Shown here piece by piece: positions 23,520 through 34,261 of a DNA stretch of 64,000 nucleotides; positions within the stretch are counted from its first letter, which is position 1, and each line of letters starts with the position of its first letter. Origin of the DNA: Adiantum capillus-veneris (lineage: Eukaryota; Streptophyta; Polypodiopsida; Polypodiales; Pteridaceae); NCBI GenBank assembly GCA_014529385.2, contig CM043960.1, positions 37,274,781 to 37,338,780 of the forward strand. Direction: 5' to 3'. The notes under the pieces are model-generated. The model was given only the letters and a program-made list of their open reading frames with translations, had not been told where the DNA came from and did no database searches. A program made the position numbers and the translations under genes.

Positions 23520-24620
23520 TTCTCTAAGTGAATGCCTCTTTTTGTAACTAACATGTATCCAAGTCATGGGAAAGTGTGGAGTTTAGGTGGCTCACCATTT
23601 TGTAATCTTCATGTAACCAAGAACAAAATTATAGCCAAGCCCAATCTTCTACACAAAGTTTCTTTATTCACTATTTAGAGTGAACATCACATGTCCAATT
23701 AGTGTCACTAGCACATTAATTCTTTTTTGTGTTTGATATGTACAGTGCCCCATCACATGATTCACTATCTACTATGAGAAGAATGGCCAAAATAGTCATC
23801 TTCTACCACACGCTCTTGGAAAGTTGGTATAACTTGCAATATTTGCACTAAAAGCCTTCATTTTCACATATTTGATGCCTCCATAGGGGCCATAGAGGGT
23901 TGTAGGGGTTGTGATAGAAGGGTGCATAAAATGTATGTACAAACTTTTTGCAGGGTTGTCTACTATGTCCTTCTAGCAAAGTTCCCTACAGCCCTCTGTG
24001 GCCCCTATGGAATTCTTGGAGCATGGATATGTTATCATTTAGTCCTTTAACAATTCACAACACTCAATAAGAACACCAACAAACTATTAAAGCCAAAGAA
24101 TAGACAAAAAGCTTATTTATTCATTCCAATCATTTACACAATAGGGTGTGTGCCAGAGGTAATTTTGTTTATATGGATTCTCTTTTTCTTTTTTGGCTCG
24201 ATCACCTTTGCCAACATGAGTGTGCGGGTTATTTCCTACCATCACGAACACTATATCAGAGAGTTTGAGACTTTAGAGCCTTTTTGGGAATCGCCAATCT
24301 CTTAAAGATATGGCCATATGAACAAATCTCAAAGTATTTTTAAGGCCAACTCCTTCCACAAGGTGGTACTTGAAAATATCTTTCAAGCCATGCTCTAAAA
24401 AATTCCGCTAAGATTTGTCCATGTGGTCAAATCTTCAGCTCATTTTGAAAGTGGGAATTGGAAAATTCCCAAATTCACTAAAATGGTGTAACGGGTCTAT
24501 GCTAGGCATGTTGCATTTGCCTAAACGAAAGACAATTCACTTATGCTTGGCTTTGTGGATGCCAATGTGAGCCATCACGTGGCCACAAAACCCACATGAG
24601 AAGGTAGACATAGAAAAAGG
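23520..24620. other. intergenic DNA containing a foldback
   Basis: No gene is recognised. The stretch contains the inverted repeat at 23881-24010. Confidence 0.45.
23881..24010. ncRNA. 130-nt imperfect hairpin, pre-miRNA-like or MITE-like
   Basis: The left arm 23881-23921 (CCATAGGGGCCATAGAGGGT...) and right arm 23969-24010 (...CCCTCTGTGGCCCCTATGG) pair over about 41 bp. The outer ~27 bp have only three mismatches; the inner part is looser. The loop is about 47 nt. Size and arm quality fit a plant microRNA precursor or a small foldback element. Transcription cannot be judged here. Confidence 0.45.
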
Positions 24621-24837
24621 CTTTGTTACAAATACAACCATGTGCACAACCAATGTAATTGTGGACAGGCATAGTAGCTTAGGCCATTGGGGCTAAATAC
24701 ATTGAGCGCAAAGTAAGAATCACACTTTGGGAGGAGAAAGATTGATGTGGTAAGGGAGGGATACTGAGGGCCGAATGCTTTCTTCTTGCACATTGTGCAT
24801 GAATCCCACCCATCCATGTCATACTTGCCCATTGGCA

Positions 24838-26097
24838 AGAAGGCCATTGGTACAAAGTGGGTTTATAAGGTGAAACATGAGCCAGATTGTAGTATTGATC
24901 GCTACAAAGCAATGCTTGTCACAAAAGGTTATGCTAAAAAAAAGGCCATTTGACTGCACGTGGCTTTCAAAATAGTCCAACTAAGAACACTTTGTATGTA
25001 AAAATGTACAGATGATGTATATCTTATCACTATTGAGTATGTGGTGTGTTGCTCACTAGTTGTAAATGCAACACATATTGCTGAATTTAAGGTTGATTTG
25101 AATGCCGCATTTGAGCTATCAGATTTGGGGCTTTTGCATCATTATTTGGACATTCAGTTTAAGCAATGTGATGAGGCTATTCCATTATGCTAGGCAAAAT
25201 ATGTGCAAACTTTGCTATGCAGATTTGGACTTGAAAATTGCAAGGCAATTGCCACTCCTTTAGAGACAAGTTTGAAGTTAGGTCTACATGATGTTGGAGA
25301 TCCTACATTTGTTACCCTCTACCAAATGGTTGTTGGTTGCCTCAATTATGTATGCATTACAAGGCCAAGATATTCACTTTACAGTCTCACAAGTGAGTAA
25401 ATTTATGCATTGGCCCAAGGTCTAAGCATTGGTAGGCGGTTAAGAGGATCTTTCACTATTTGAGTAGCACTATACAGCTTGGGTTTTTTTATCCCATGGG
25501 AGGGATAATTTTCACCAAATTTACATGTCTTTTTTGACGCAAATTGGGCTGGTTGTTATGACTTATGAGTGCCAGGAGTGGTTTTTGTTTCATGCTTGGC
25601 AGTTTGTACATATCTTGGTTGAGCAAGAAGCAACCTAATATGGCCACCTCTAGTTGCGAGGCCAAGTACAGGGTAGCTTTCATAGCTACAATTAAGTGTG
25701 TATGGATCAGATGTCTTATGGCTGATTTGGGAGTTGGACCGAAGTCTAGCACTCTCATCTACATTGATAGTCACAACACATTGGAATTTGAAAGGAACCT
25801 AGTCTTTCATGCTCGCACAAAGCACATTGAGGTGTATTATCACTATGTCAGAGAGAGACTCTCAACTGGAGAGATCAGCTTGGTTTATGTGTTGACATAG
25901 GGAAACCTTGCAGATCCGTTCACAAAGGCATTTTCTCGTCAGAAGCTTTTCATAAAGCTTTGGCCTTACTTCCCTTTGTGGACTGATCATGTCCATACGG
26001 CATGGCACTTCCATTTGTGGATTGATCATGCCCATAGGGCATGGCACTTCCCTATATGTGCTAGCTCTCGTTCTTCGCATCACTCTTTAGGGAGATT
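24838..26097 (+). pseudogene. copia relic A: RT and RNase H
   Basis: Plus-strand pieces match the pol of the 59.7-kb element: KAIGTKWVYKVKHEPD near 24840, then a jump of a few hundred bases to the DLGLLHHYL/IQF region near 25120, then FGLENCKAIATPLET, and RNase H from 25565 (GFCFMLGS...SWLSKKQPNMATSSCEAKY, then HNTLEFERNLVFHARTKHIE). Stops and internal deletions are frequent. Part of the flank before 24838 reads best on the minus strand, suggesting a local rearrangement. Confidence 0.8.
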
Positions 26098-26267
26098 TGT
26101 TGCCATGAATATGTTAGTGATGTGTGTGAACTTAGGACCATCCGGGCACTTTTTTCCCTCACTAGGAGGGTTTTCCCCCTCATGCTTTCTATATATGCCC
26201 ATCACTCTAGGGAGATCTTATCTTGTGTCTACTCACTTAGTAATGGACTCTCTATTGTGTGCCTTCG
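26098..26267 (+). repeat. copia LTR shared by relics A and B
   Basis: Begins TGTTGCCATGAATATG after a GGGAGATT purine stretch and matches the 59736 LTR. Its last ~40 bp are lost, and it merges at the TCGCAAACACCCCC junction with sequence matching the copia 5' leader (CTGCTCACTTTCTCC-ATTT-GTGAGCTTTGG). Confidence 0.75.
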
Positions 26268-27141
26268 CAAACACCCCCTGCTCACTTTCTCCAATTTGGG
26301 TGAGCTTTGGTGAGGCAGCGCATCAATATTTAATTTGGAAAAGACCGTAGAGCTTGGTGTGCTCAAAATTATGAGTTGGGTTGTTTTAGTATCCCTTTCC
26401 CTTACTACAGGCACTATGCAAGCAATTTCATCCTTTTGTACAAAATTGTATTGTTTTTCTACATAATAGGCCTTTGAAAGTCTCCTATGGTTTGTGCTAT
26501 ATAGCATAAGCAATCTCCCTTTAGTTTCTACTCAGTTAGGGTATTTTCTACATCATGTTTAGTCTTTCACTATGGTTGAGGCAGTGATGTTTTCAAGATG
26601 TTGTCTGCTGATGAAAAACTAGATGGAGACAACTATACATTGTGGGCTTACATGATGCAACATGTACTTGTTTCCAAGGGTGTATGGAATACTGTTAAAG
26701 GTATTTATAAATGCCCAATTTTTGTGGATTCGGGTTGTGTAAAGGATTTGCAAGTTCTAGCAGTTCTGGTCTTGTTGTTTTACCTATATATGAGTAGGCC
26801 TATTGGGATAGTAGAAATATGTAAGCACATGCATTAATTGTGGTGTCTATCAAGTGCATCATTACTCCTCACATTCATTTAGCAAAAATAACAAAACAGG
26901 CTTGGGACATTCGAGTTGGATTGTATGCACTTTGCAATGAGGCATATTTACGCAAATAGCTAGAATCAAAGATCATGCATGAGGAAGATAAATAGAATAT
27001 TTTTCTTGCTAAAATCAAAGATAGCAATGAGAAACTTATTGCTCTAGGTGAAGTTATTCCTGACCATTCACTTTTTCAGACCATCCTGGATGCATTACTA
27101 GATTTGTATCACACTTTTGCTTCAACTTTGAGGCTTGTTGC
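26268..27141 (+). pseudogene. copia relic B: leader and gag, 5' part
   Basis: The leader matches 60008-60300. Gag begins in frame at about 26598 with MLSADEKLDGDNYTLWAYMM, equivalent to the gag start at about 60340 in the younger element, and continues with frameshifts to the TTGTTGC at which the 18.9-kb element inserted. The rest of this gag resumes at 46002. Confidence 0.82.
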
Positions 27142-27766
27142 TGTTAAGGCGGTTACGCCGCTAGCGGAAGCTAAATAGCGAGAACTCAACCAACAACAGA
27201 ATTTGTCAGACGAGGACGGGAGCTTGACCCGCATGCGCATGGAAACAACTAGGTGGGTGTCAAATCACCTACTCGACCTTCTAATGACAATCACTACTAA
27301 GGAAATCAAATCTAAGTTCTAAAATACGCAAGTGACTGAAATCCGTACTACGAACGAATGCTATACGAAACAAGATCTAGAATCATTGAATCGATCTCAA
27401 ACTCAAGGGGAAGTCTATACACTAGGTAAGAACAACACCCTAAAGACTTGAACTGCAAACTCAACCTATAACCACTCCGTGCGGTAAACGCGTATGAAGA
27501 CAGGCCGAAATATACAGGTGATCGAAACTTGACCCCGATGGTACTAATGTGTAGCTCTACTCGTTGTGGTTCTATCGATATGCTGCGCGCTCAATTCCGA
27601 CACACGAGTTGGAAGAAAACTCACACCGAAGCTCGTAGGAACTTACCACACTTAGAAGCCGATAGCGCGTACTCTTGGTATTTGTGCGTAGCTCTCGCCG
27701 TTGCTAACACAATGGCGGTGTCACTTCTCCAATGGTGGCTCCGTAGCTCGCGTAGCAAGTAGATAA

Positions 27767-27831
<65 letters not shown>

Positions 27832-28113
27832 ACACAGTCACGGCGCTCAAAAACTCACTTTGATTAATAATCCCCTTTAGGTTACAAAAACTTTGGCTTA
27901 TATACCTCAGCCTTGGAGGTGAGAACATCTCTAACTAATTACATCAGCAAGTGAAATTACTTCGGGATTACAAGCTGGAAACTCAATTGAGTCCCGTTAC
28001 TTAATGAATGGCTCAAATCAAAATTAATGTTGGAAAGACATTTATTACAATCAATGGTTACAAAATGATGAGTGTGAGCAAAAATGTGGGTGTGATCCTC
28101 TGCTGGCTCAACA
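27142..28113 (-). repeat. 3' LTR of the 18.9-kb element (972 bp)
   Basis: Contains a (CT)n tract at about 27770-27829. Read on the minus strand, GGTATATAAGCC (27895-27906) is the likely TATA box. Segment 27279-27534 is absent from the other LTR. Confidence 0.93.
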
Positions 28114-28129
28114 CTCCCCCCCCCCTGCG
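28114..28129 (-). other. polypurine tract
   Basis: On the minus strand, GCAGGGGGGGGGGGGAG-type sequence directly abuts the 3' LTR and would prime plus-strand DNA synthesis. Confidence 0.8.
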
Positions 28130-28163
28130 TTCATGTCGTCCCTGACATGACTTTTATGCTTGG

Positions 28164-28907
28164 TCAATAAAGTCCTGTCGTCTTGAGCATCTGCAAATGT
28201 GATTTGTATCGTAGGTTGCCGATGGTCAAGGTTGGGCCGAATATTTTGCGTTCGTGGGTGAAAAAGCTGGTGTAGAAAGCTTCTTCGAATGTTTGCATGT
28301 GGAAGCTAGGCAAAAACATAATTTTTTGGTATAGGAGGTGTAACACTTTTGGAAAAGGCTGCAATGAAAGATCGTACATCATATCAGACATCGTGTCGGC
28401 CGTCGATAGTAGACTCGAGGTCGTGGCTTTATCTGGCGCGAACACTTCAATGCAAGCTAAGAGAGTCCTGCAGATTTTCTTGAGCATCTGACATGAAAGG
28501 TCAGGAGAGCCAGTAAAGAGCTTGATGGTGCCCGTTAGGGTTTTCACCATGTAGGCTTTACCTATTCTCTCTCCTGCCTTTGGTCCTGGCATCCTGGGAT
28601 AATTAAGCCAATTTGGCTTCTTTTCTGCAATCCTGCCATGCTCTTTCCAGTTTCTGACTCTTGGCACCGGGCAGAAGGTTGCATCCTCCCGGATCTCCTT
28701 TGGTGCCTCCACCAAGTAGATGAGGTAGGCTGGGTATTTGTTCAGCCAACCTTTCCTCCATCTAGGTTGTGAATCTACTATCTTCTTTGATTGTTCCTCC
28801 TTTGTGATGTCGCCTTCGTAAAGAGCGACATACTGCTCTCCTTCTAGTCTCTTTTTCGTCTTTAGCACTTCAAATTTCATCAAAGGGAAAGGCAGGCTGG
28901 GTTGCAT
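28164..28907 (-). CDS. 3' extra ORF c, unknown function
   Basis: A 247-codon frame starting MQPSLPFPLMKFEVLK. It is rich in charged and aromatic residues; the middle part (GWLNKYPAYLIYLVEAPKEI, RNWKEHGRIAEKKPNWLNYP) looks globular. No domain is recognised. It follows ORF b (28908-29294) with no gap, so the two, and probably ORF a, may be parts of one protein broken by frameshifts. Its position between integrase and 3' LTR is that of env-like ORFs, but no signal peptide or membrane segment is apparent. Confidence 0.6.
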   Translation of the reverse strand: MQPSLPFPLMKFEVLKTKKRLEGEQYVALYEGDITKEEQSKKIVDSQPRWRKGWLNKYPAYLIYLVEAPKEIREDATFCPVPRVRNWKEHGRIAEKKPNWLNYPRMPGPKAGERIGKAYMVKTLTGTIKLFTGSPDLSCQMLKKICRTLLACIEVFAPDKATTSSLLSTADTMSDMMYDLSLQPFPKVLHLLYQKIMFLPSFHMQTFEEAFYTSFFTHERKIFGPTLTIGNLRYKSHLQMLKTTGLY

Positions 28908-29294
28908 TCACTGTTCATGGAGCACTTTTGTGTCTAGTCCCTGAAGTCTAATGGAGATTAGGAGTCTCCTCTCCCATTCCATTTCCGCCTTGGCACTCTC
29001 CTCTGCTGACTTTTCTATTTGGTCATGGAGCCTTTGTTCTTCTTCTTCAGAGATTCTTGAAGTCGAGGCCACCTCTTGAGCTGGGGCTGGATCTTCAATT
29101 GTGGTTGCCTCTCCAGTTTCTGGTAGCTCTATGGCTGCTCCACCTGATTCTTCGTGTGGTGTCTCTGTCTCTCTTCTTTGTTGCTCTTGTAGATCTTGGA
29201 GCTGTTTGCGGAGGGCCTCATTCTCTGTCCGTAGTGTTTGATTTTCTAATGTGAGCCTCTCCTCTGCGGCCAATGATCCCTCCGCAATGTGCAA
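28908..29294 (-). CDS. 3' extra ORF b, coiled coil
   Basis: A 128-codon frame with strong heptad character (LTLENQTLRTENEALRKQLQ) and a Pro/Glu-rich middle. It begins four bases after ORF a ends and continues its coiled coil, which suggests that a frameshift has split one longer protein. Confidence 0.6.
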   Translation of the reverse strand: MHIAEGSLAAEERLTLENQTLRTENEALRKQLQDLQEQQRRETETPHEESGGAAIELPETGEATTIEDPAPAQEVASTSRISEEEEQRLHDQIEKSAEESAKAEMEWERRLLISIRLQGLDTKVLHEQ

Positions 29295-29297
29295 CCT

Positions 29298-31439
29298 TTA
29301 CACTTGCTCTAATCTTAGCTCTCTTTGTAAGCTTCGGACCTGGTCTTCCAAAACTGGTACGATAGCTCCCTCTTGTTCGGTTCCTGCTCTGCTAGCTCTA
29401 GGGGTAGACCTGAGTCTAGTGATTGTTCTTTCTTGGAGCTCGACTCTTTCCCTTAGCTCAATGAGCTCATCCTTAGCCGCCTCCAACTCATCCTCTATCC
29501 GCTCCCTTGCTTCCTGTGCACTTGTTACTTCCCTTAAAGCCTCGGCTAGTTGGAGTATCAAGTCGTCTCTCTCGTTTTCCGTGTCATAGAGTGATGCTTT
29601 ATGACTTTCAGATTCAATCATAGCATTCTCTAAATTTCTCTGCAAGTCCGCTTCCCTTTGTTTGGCTGTCTCAATCTCTACTTCCTTTGCCTTGGACCTT
29701 TCTTTTATCTTGCTGAGCAGTTCATGCACCATGTGCATGTCTTTTTCATCATCATCTGTCAACTCTAAAGCTCTTTCCACCACCACCTCCACTGGCTTTG
29801 GCTCTTCTAGTATTTTCGGTTCGTCCAGTTTCTCTTCACTTTCTTTTTTACTCTTTGTCTTTTTCTCCGTCCCTCTCCGTTCATCTTGTTTTTGTAGGGT
29901 GATCCCATACACTGCCTCAAGGGCATCTTCTTCGGTGTATCCTATCTCTACCAGATCCTCATAATCATTTCTCTTTTGCTGAACTGAATCTATCTTCTTT
30001 TCTTTGGTCTCGGCTTCTGGCTTTTCCAAAACATCTGTGTCCACCTCTACTGTGGTCTCTTCCACAATTTTTTCCGTCTTCTTCGGGCTTGGTACATCAG
30101 TCATAGAGGGATGTTTGTCCTCAGCTTCCTTGGTTTTCCCTTTGTCGGCTTGCCCATCTTTCTCTTGAGGCTTAGTAGACCCATCTACTTTCCTTTTCCT
30201 CTTGTCGTCCTTTTTCAGCTCAGCTTTTAATTGTTGTACCTCCTCTTCAGTGTATGGCTCGACAGGTTGCTGCTCCAAAATAGCCTCTGACTCCTCATAA
30301 GCTTTAATATATTGATCGTATTGATCAATATGTGGCCTGGCCGATCTAGTTCCGACTTTAGTGGGGTCTGGCACCCACTTTTCTTCAAAGTCACCCTTTA
30401 GAGCTCTTTCCGCTCTAAACTGCTCCACTAATCTTTCCATTCTTGCCGCTTTCTGACTTTTGGTTTGCTTGGGAGCAACCTTCTTCTTTACTTTCTTCTT
30501 AAGTGGCTCGTCCACATCCTCTTCAGGTTCTGAAACTACTTCTAGTTTCCAGCGTGCTCTTGTGGATGCCCTCTTGGATACTTCGGGCTGTTCTTCCTCC
30601 TCGTCGGCTTCTCTAAGCCACTCATTCTGGGAGGGAGCCTTTGGCCACTGATCTCTAGCTCCAATAGCTTCATAAGCTATTCTTGTCAGAATTTCCGCTC
30701 CTCCTATGTATTTTGGCTTCTCGTTGTGCATGGCAATTACTTGCTCGTGGATGTGTTGAGCGTAATTCACCTCTTTTGGCATATTGCTCTTTAATGCCCA
30801 TGTGATGGTGGTCGCAATGGCATGGGGTGGTGTCGTATACTTTTGCGGTCTTTTACTGCAAACATGAAGAAATTGGTTGTACAGTCGGCAAAGGGTTGCC
30901 GCTCTTGGGTCCTTCATATCTCCATAGGTCGCATTCTGTTTCTTGGGCCCATAGACCTCTATGGCCTCCCTTCTTTCCCTGACCGAGCTCCCTTTGTTGT
31001 GCAGCTTCAATGCGTCTGCAATTAGCTGTGGAGTGATCTGTACTTCTACCTTCTCTCCATCCATGGCTGTCAATGTGGCTTTTCCATCCTTCTGAATGGA
31101 TGTTGCCAACTCGTACACTCTTCTTGTATCCACACTTGATGGTCTCGAGGTGAAGAAACTGTGCAAGTCTGCCCTTTCCAGGTACCTGCTGAGGTCTTCT
31201 GACCTGCTATAATCTACCAATTCCTGTGGGATCATCGGTACATCCACTACTTGCCCTTGAGGATCTCTGAAAGTCCCCTGGTAGATCTTTATTCCCTCTT
31301 TCTCCAATACTGCTTCCTCCACCCAAGTTTTGGTTGGCTTGAGGGTTTCTGCTGGAATGTCAAATGGTTCCGCTTCTGCAATAGCATCTTTGATTGTCGG
31401 TCTTTTTCTCTTCATTGCCGATGACTTGGTGGAATCCAT
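29298..31439 (-). CDS. 3' extra ORF a, 713 aa, globular N-terminus plus coiled coil
   Basis: Starts MDSTKSSAMKRKRPTIKDA. Residues ~65-270 look globular (YLERADLHSFFTSRPSS, LIADALKLHNKGSS, TLCRLYNQFLHVCSKRPQ) and recall the 'putative plant transposon protein' domain found in extra ORFs of plant retroelements; this is recognition by eye, not a search result. Residues ~280-560 are low-complexity Lys/Glu with NLS-like KKKVKKK. Residues ~575-713 form a long coiled coil. The start codon lies 166 nt beyond the last palindrome of array 2, mirroring gag. A role as a structural or nuclear-targeting protein is possible but unproven. Confidence 0.75.
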   Translation of the reverse strand: MDSTKSSAMKRKRPTIKDAIAEAEPFDIPAETLKPTKTWVEEAVLEKEGIKIYQGTFRDPQGQVVDVPMIPQELVDYSRSEDLSRYLERADLHSFFTSRPSSVDTRRVYELATSIQKDGKATLTAMDGEKVEVQITPQLIADALKLHNKGSSVRERREAIEVYGPKKQNATYGDMKDPRAATLCRLYNQFLHVCSKRPQKYTTPPHAIATTITWALKSNMPKEVNYAQHIHEQVIAMHNEKPKYIGGAEILTRIAYEAIGARDQWPKAPSQNEWLREADEEEEQPEVSKRASTRARWKLEVVSEPEEDVDEPLKKKVKKKVAPKQTKSQKAARMERLVEQFRAERALKGDFEEKWVPDPTKVGTRSARPHIDQYDQYIKAYEESEAILEQQPVEPYTEEEVQQLKAELKKDDKRKRKVDGSTKPQEKDGQADKGKTKEAEDKHPSMTDVPSPKKTEKIVEETTVEVDTDVLEKPEAETKEKKIDSVQQKRNDYEDLVEIGYTEEDALEAVYGITLQKQDERRGTEKKTKSKKESEEKLDEPKILEEPKPVEVVVERALELTDDDEKDMHMVHELLSKIKERSKAKEVEIETAKQREADLQRNLENAMIESESHKASLYDTENERDDLILQLAEALREVTSAQEARERIEDELEAAKDELIELRERVELQERTITRLRSTPRASRAGTEQEGAIVPVLEDQVRSLQRELRLEQV

Positions 31440-31605
31440 GGATCCTGTAACTCCAATTTCAGAAGTTAGCGTCTTTTTAGTACTGAAAGCCGAAATGAAG
31501 CTTTTAACTATCCAAATGACTTGAAAATTGAAACATGAGCTATTCAGGGCCTAAGGATGCAAGGTAGGTGAAAAAATATGCAAAATGGGCTCAAAATCAT
31601 GCTGG

Positions 31606-32613
31606 AGACATCATACGCGTATGATGTCTTTTGTGTCAAAATGACTTCATATTGGTTGTGCTTGTAGCTGATAGTGTATACATGATTATCATATGCTTGG
31701 CTTTGAGTTTGGATCCCATTTGGTCAAGTTTTGGCCAATTTAGTCCAGTTCCGGCTCTTGGCAAAATTTTGAAAGGGAATTGGATTTTATGATCCAAATT
31801 GGATAAAACTTGGTGGTTCACTTTCAAATGGCATGTAGATCACTTCTGTTTGGTGGTTGAAGCCCTGAGGTGCCAAAATCACATAGTGAGACGTAATACG
31901 CGTATGATGTCTTTTAGTGCATTTTTGGACCAAATTTCTCTATAAGCTTGGATTTGGCTTTAGATAGGCTTATTCAGTGGATTTATGAAGTTTGGATAGA
32001 TTTTGGGATAAAAATGGCTCTGGAGACATCATACGCGTATGATGTATTTTTCATCAATTTTGCATGGGATTGGTTCTGTGGACTCCCCATGTACTAGTGA
32101 AGGACTGTTCCTACTCAAATCTTGGTTTGGACTTGAGTATGTTGGATTTGGGCCAAAAATAGGCTTTAGGTGAAGGATTTTCCCTCAATTGGGCTAATGG
32201 GGTGATCCTCTTGACCAAATGGTTCCAAATTTCATATGTAGCATGTATTAGATATATATAATGGATGTATGATGACAAATGAGCAGTTTTGGCTCTGTAA
32301 GTGCAAATAGACATCATACGCGTATGATGTCTTTGTGTCAAAATGGTGCTTTTTGGTTCGAGATAGCTTGTAGATGTGTTTAACAACAATCCTACAAAGT
32401 TTCAATGAGTTTGGAGTTATTTTGACAAAATTAGGACCAAAAATCAATTTTATGGCCTACTTTGCGTCTTTTTGGTTTTCCTGGTTTTCTAACTCCAATT
32501 CTCATGATACTTGGTTCATAGGATGTGATTAACATGTGGAATGAGGCTATGCACTCAAATGTTGAAATGGATGTGAAATTCATGCTGTGAGACATCATAC
32601 GGGTATGATGTCT
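31606..32613. repeat. palindrome array 2 (five copies), upstream of extra ORF a
   Basis: A 24-bp palindrome with core ACATCATACGCGTATGATGT occurs at 31606-31629, 31889-31912, 32024-32047, 32309-32332 and 32590-32613. Two copies are perfect; the others have 2, 1 and 1 changes. Start-to-start distances are 283, 135, 285 and 281 bp, close to multiples of ~141. The intervening DNA is alignable to array 1 but much more diverged than the palindromes. Confidence 0.95.
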
Positions 32614-34261
32614 TTTCTTGAAATGTTGGTCTTTTTGTGCAAAGAATGCTTTGTGCTATTGCCCTAAGCCCTGCTAACTAGTTTTCAACTTAAAAAGTCA
32701 TCAGTTTAGCTAAAAAGCCCCCTTATAGGCATTTCAGTCTCCGAAGTCGTCTTTTTGCCTTGGAGTTGAATTTCTTCAACTTTTCTTCTCGAGAGTTGCA
32801 TTTCCAGCTCATTGGATATGTTGTGAAGCCATCTATTTGGTTGAAATTGACTTTGGCTCCCCGTTATCCATCTTTCTCCCTTTGGTTTCCCGAAAGCGTC
32901 TTTTTCACCATCGGTAAGTGAATCAGCTTTCTTTTGGGTTTTGCTTGCAAACATAAGTCATCGATAGTTACTTGAAGCTGCTTGTGAAGTTTCATTTCAT
33001 TCGGTCGTCAATTTCAGCCGTTATGCCAAAATGACGCTTTGTGTGTCCGCAGCCAAATCGGTTGTTCCGACCTACTTTTTGTGATTCAAACTTGGAGATA
33101 TTCTATGGTTGCATTGTCCTTGATGTGGTTGAACTTCCTGTGAAGTTTCGTGTTGTTTCGACAACTTTTTCCTGTTTGCCTCTTGCAGGCTCTGTTGACC
33201 TAGGGTTTTTCCAGTCGTTCTTTCTCGAGCTTTGAGTGTTAGAAACCCATCTTCTATACTAGGGTAACCCACCTATAAGTTCTTGCAAGGTTTGGTTAGG
33301 CGGTTGTGCCTACTACCTAGCATTCTACCCCATTCCCCGTCTGCTCTTGTTTCTTGGTTTTGGTCAGTTTTCACGACAAAAGTTAATGATAAGCATCAAA
33401 AGCTTATGGCAACGAGTCTACCTCTCATGTCTGGTGTCCTCTGAGCTCTCGTGGAAGTCGTAGAAGGTCGTAGAAGATCTGTGCTCCTGTGGCTCTCTGC
33501 TCTTCTCCAAGAAGGTAATAGTGTGAATGAGCTTGAAAGTGATGTGAAAAATACTTAACTTCGGACTTCCCGGTTCACTTGCCACCAAATTTGTCATGTG
33601 CTCCTATCTCGTTGTGAGATGCGCTTTAGGATTTGAAATTTCCCAAATCGGACTCCGTTTGACCTGTTTTCTTAGAATTCCGTCCACTTGCCAAAATTCT
33701 GCCGTTTCGGACTTTCCGCAACTTTTTCAGAATTGTACCCAATTTTTACCATGGGTTGCCCTTGTCATTAGGACCATCACCGTCTATTCTTTTCTTTTTT
33801 CCGATCTCATTTCACCTGCTTTTTTCTTATTTTTCTTTTACTTTTATTAAGAAAATCATAAAAAATAAAGGAAAATAGCAAATTGAAGCCAAAAAATTCC
33901 AAACATATACAATAAATAGCTGGTAACCTTGTGTATATGAATATACACTTATTTGTGATTTCTGGACTTGGATTACCACTTTTTTCCACTTTTTAGCTCC
34001 AAAAACACTCTTATTTAGTGATATTGACACGTCTAGAGACCCAAATTCATCATTTGATCTCTTCTTGTTGCAAAACAAGGTATATAAGGGCATAAATATT
34101 ATCAATATCCGCAATCAAACATAAAAATTGCAAAATCATGTAAGACACTGCCCTTGTAATATAATTTTTTGTTTTTCTTTGTTTTTGTCGCTTGTAGCTG
34201 CTTTGTAGCTCCTGTATACCTGCATACCTCCCCCCCTCCTAGTTTGAGTCCTCCCGGACGA
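32614..34261 (-). other. internal non-coding region of the 18.9-kb element
   Basis: Between the second protease ORF and palindrome array 2. Only short frames without motifs are present, and the region is rich in stops on both strands. It could contain an intron or a leader for a sub-genomic transcript; no further sign of either is seen. Confidence 0.5.

Noticed and set aside
29251-30651. Ser-rich plus-strand open frames opposite the coiled-coil ORFs
   Set aside because: Antisense shadows of Lys/Glu-rich codons.
28164-31439. Calling the 3' ORFs an envelope gene
   Set aside because: Position fits, but no signal peptide, membrane segment or fusion-type region is visible.
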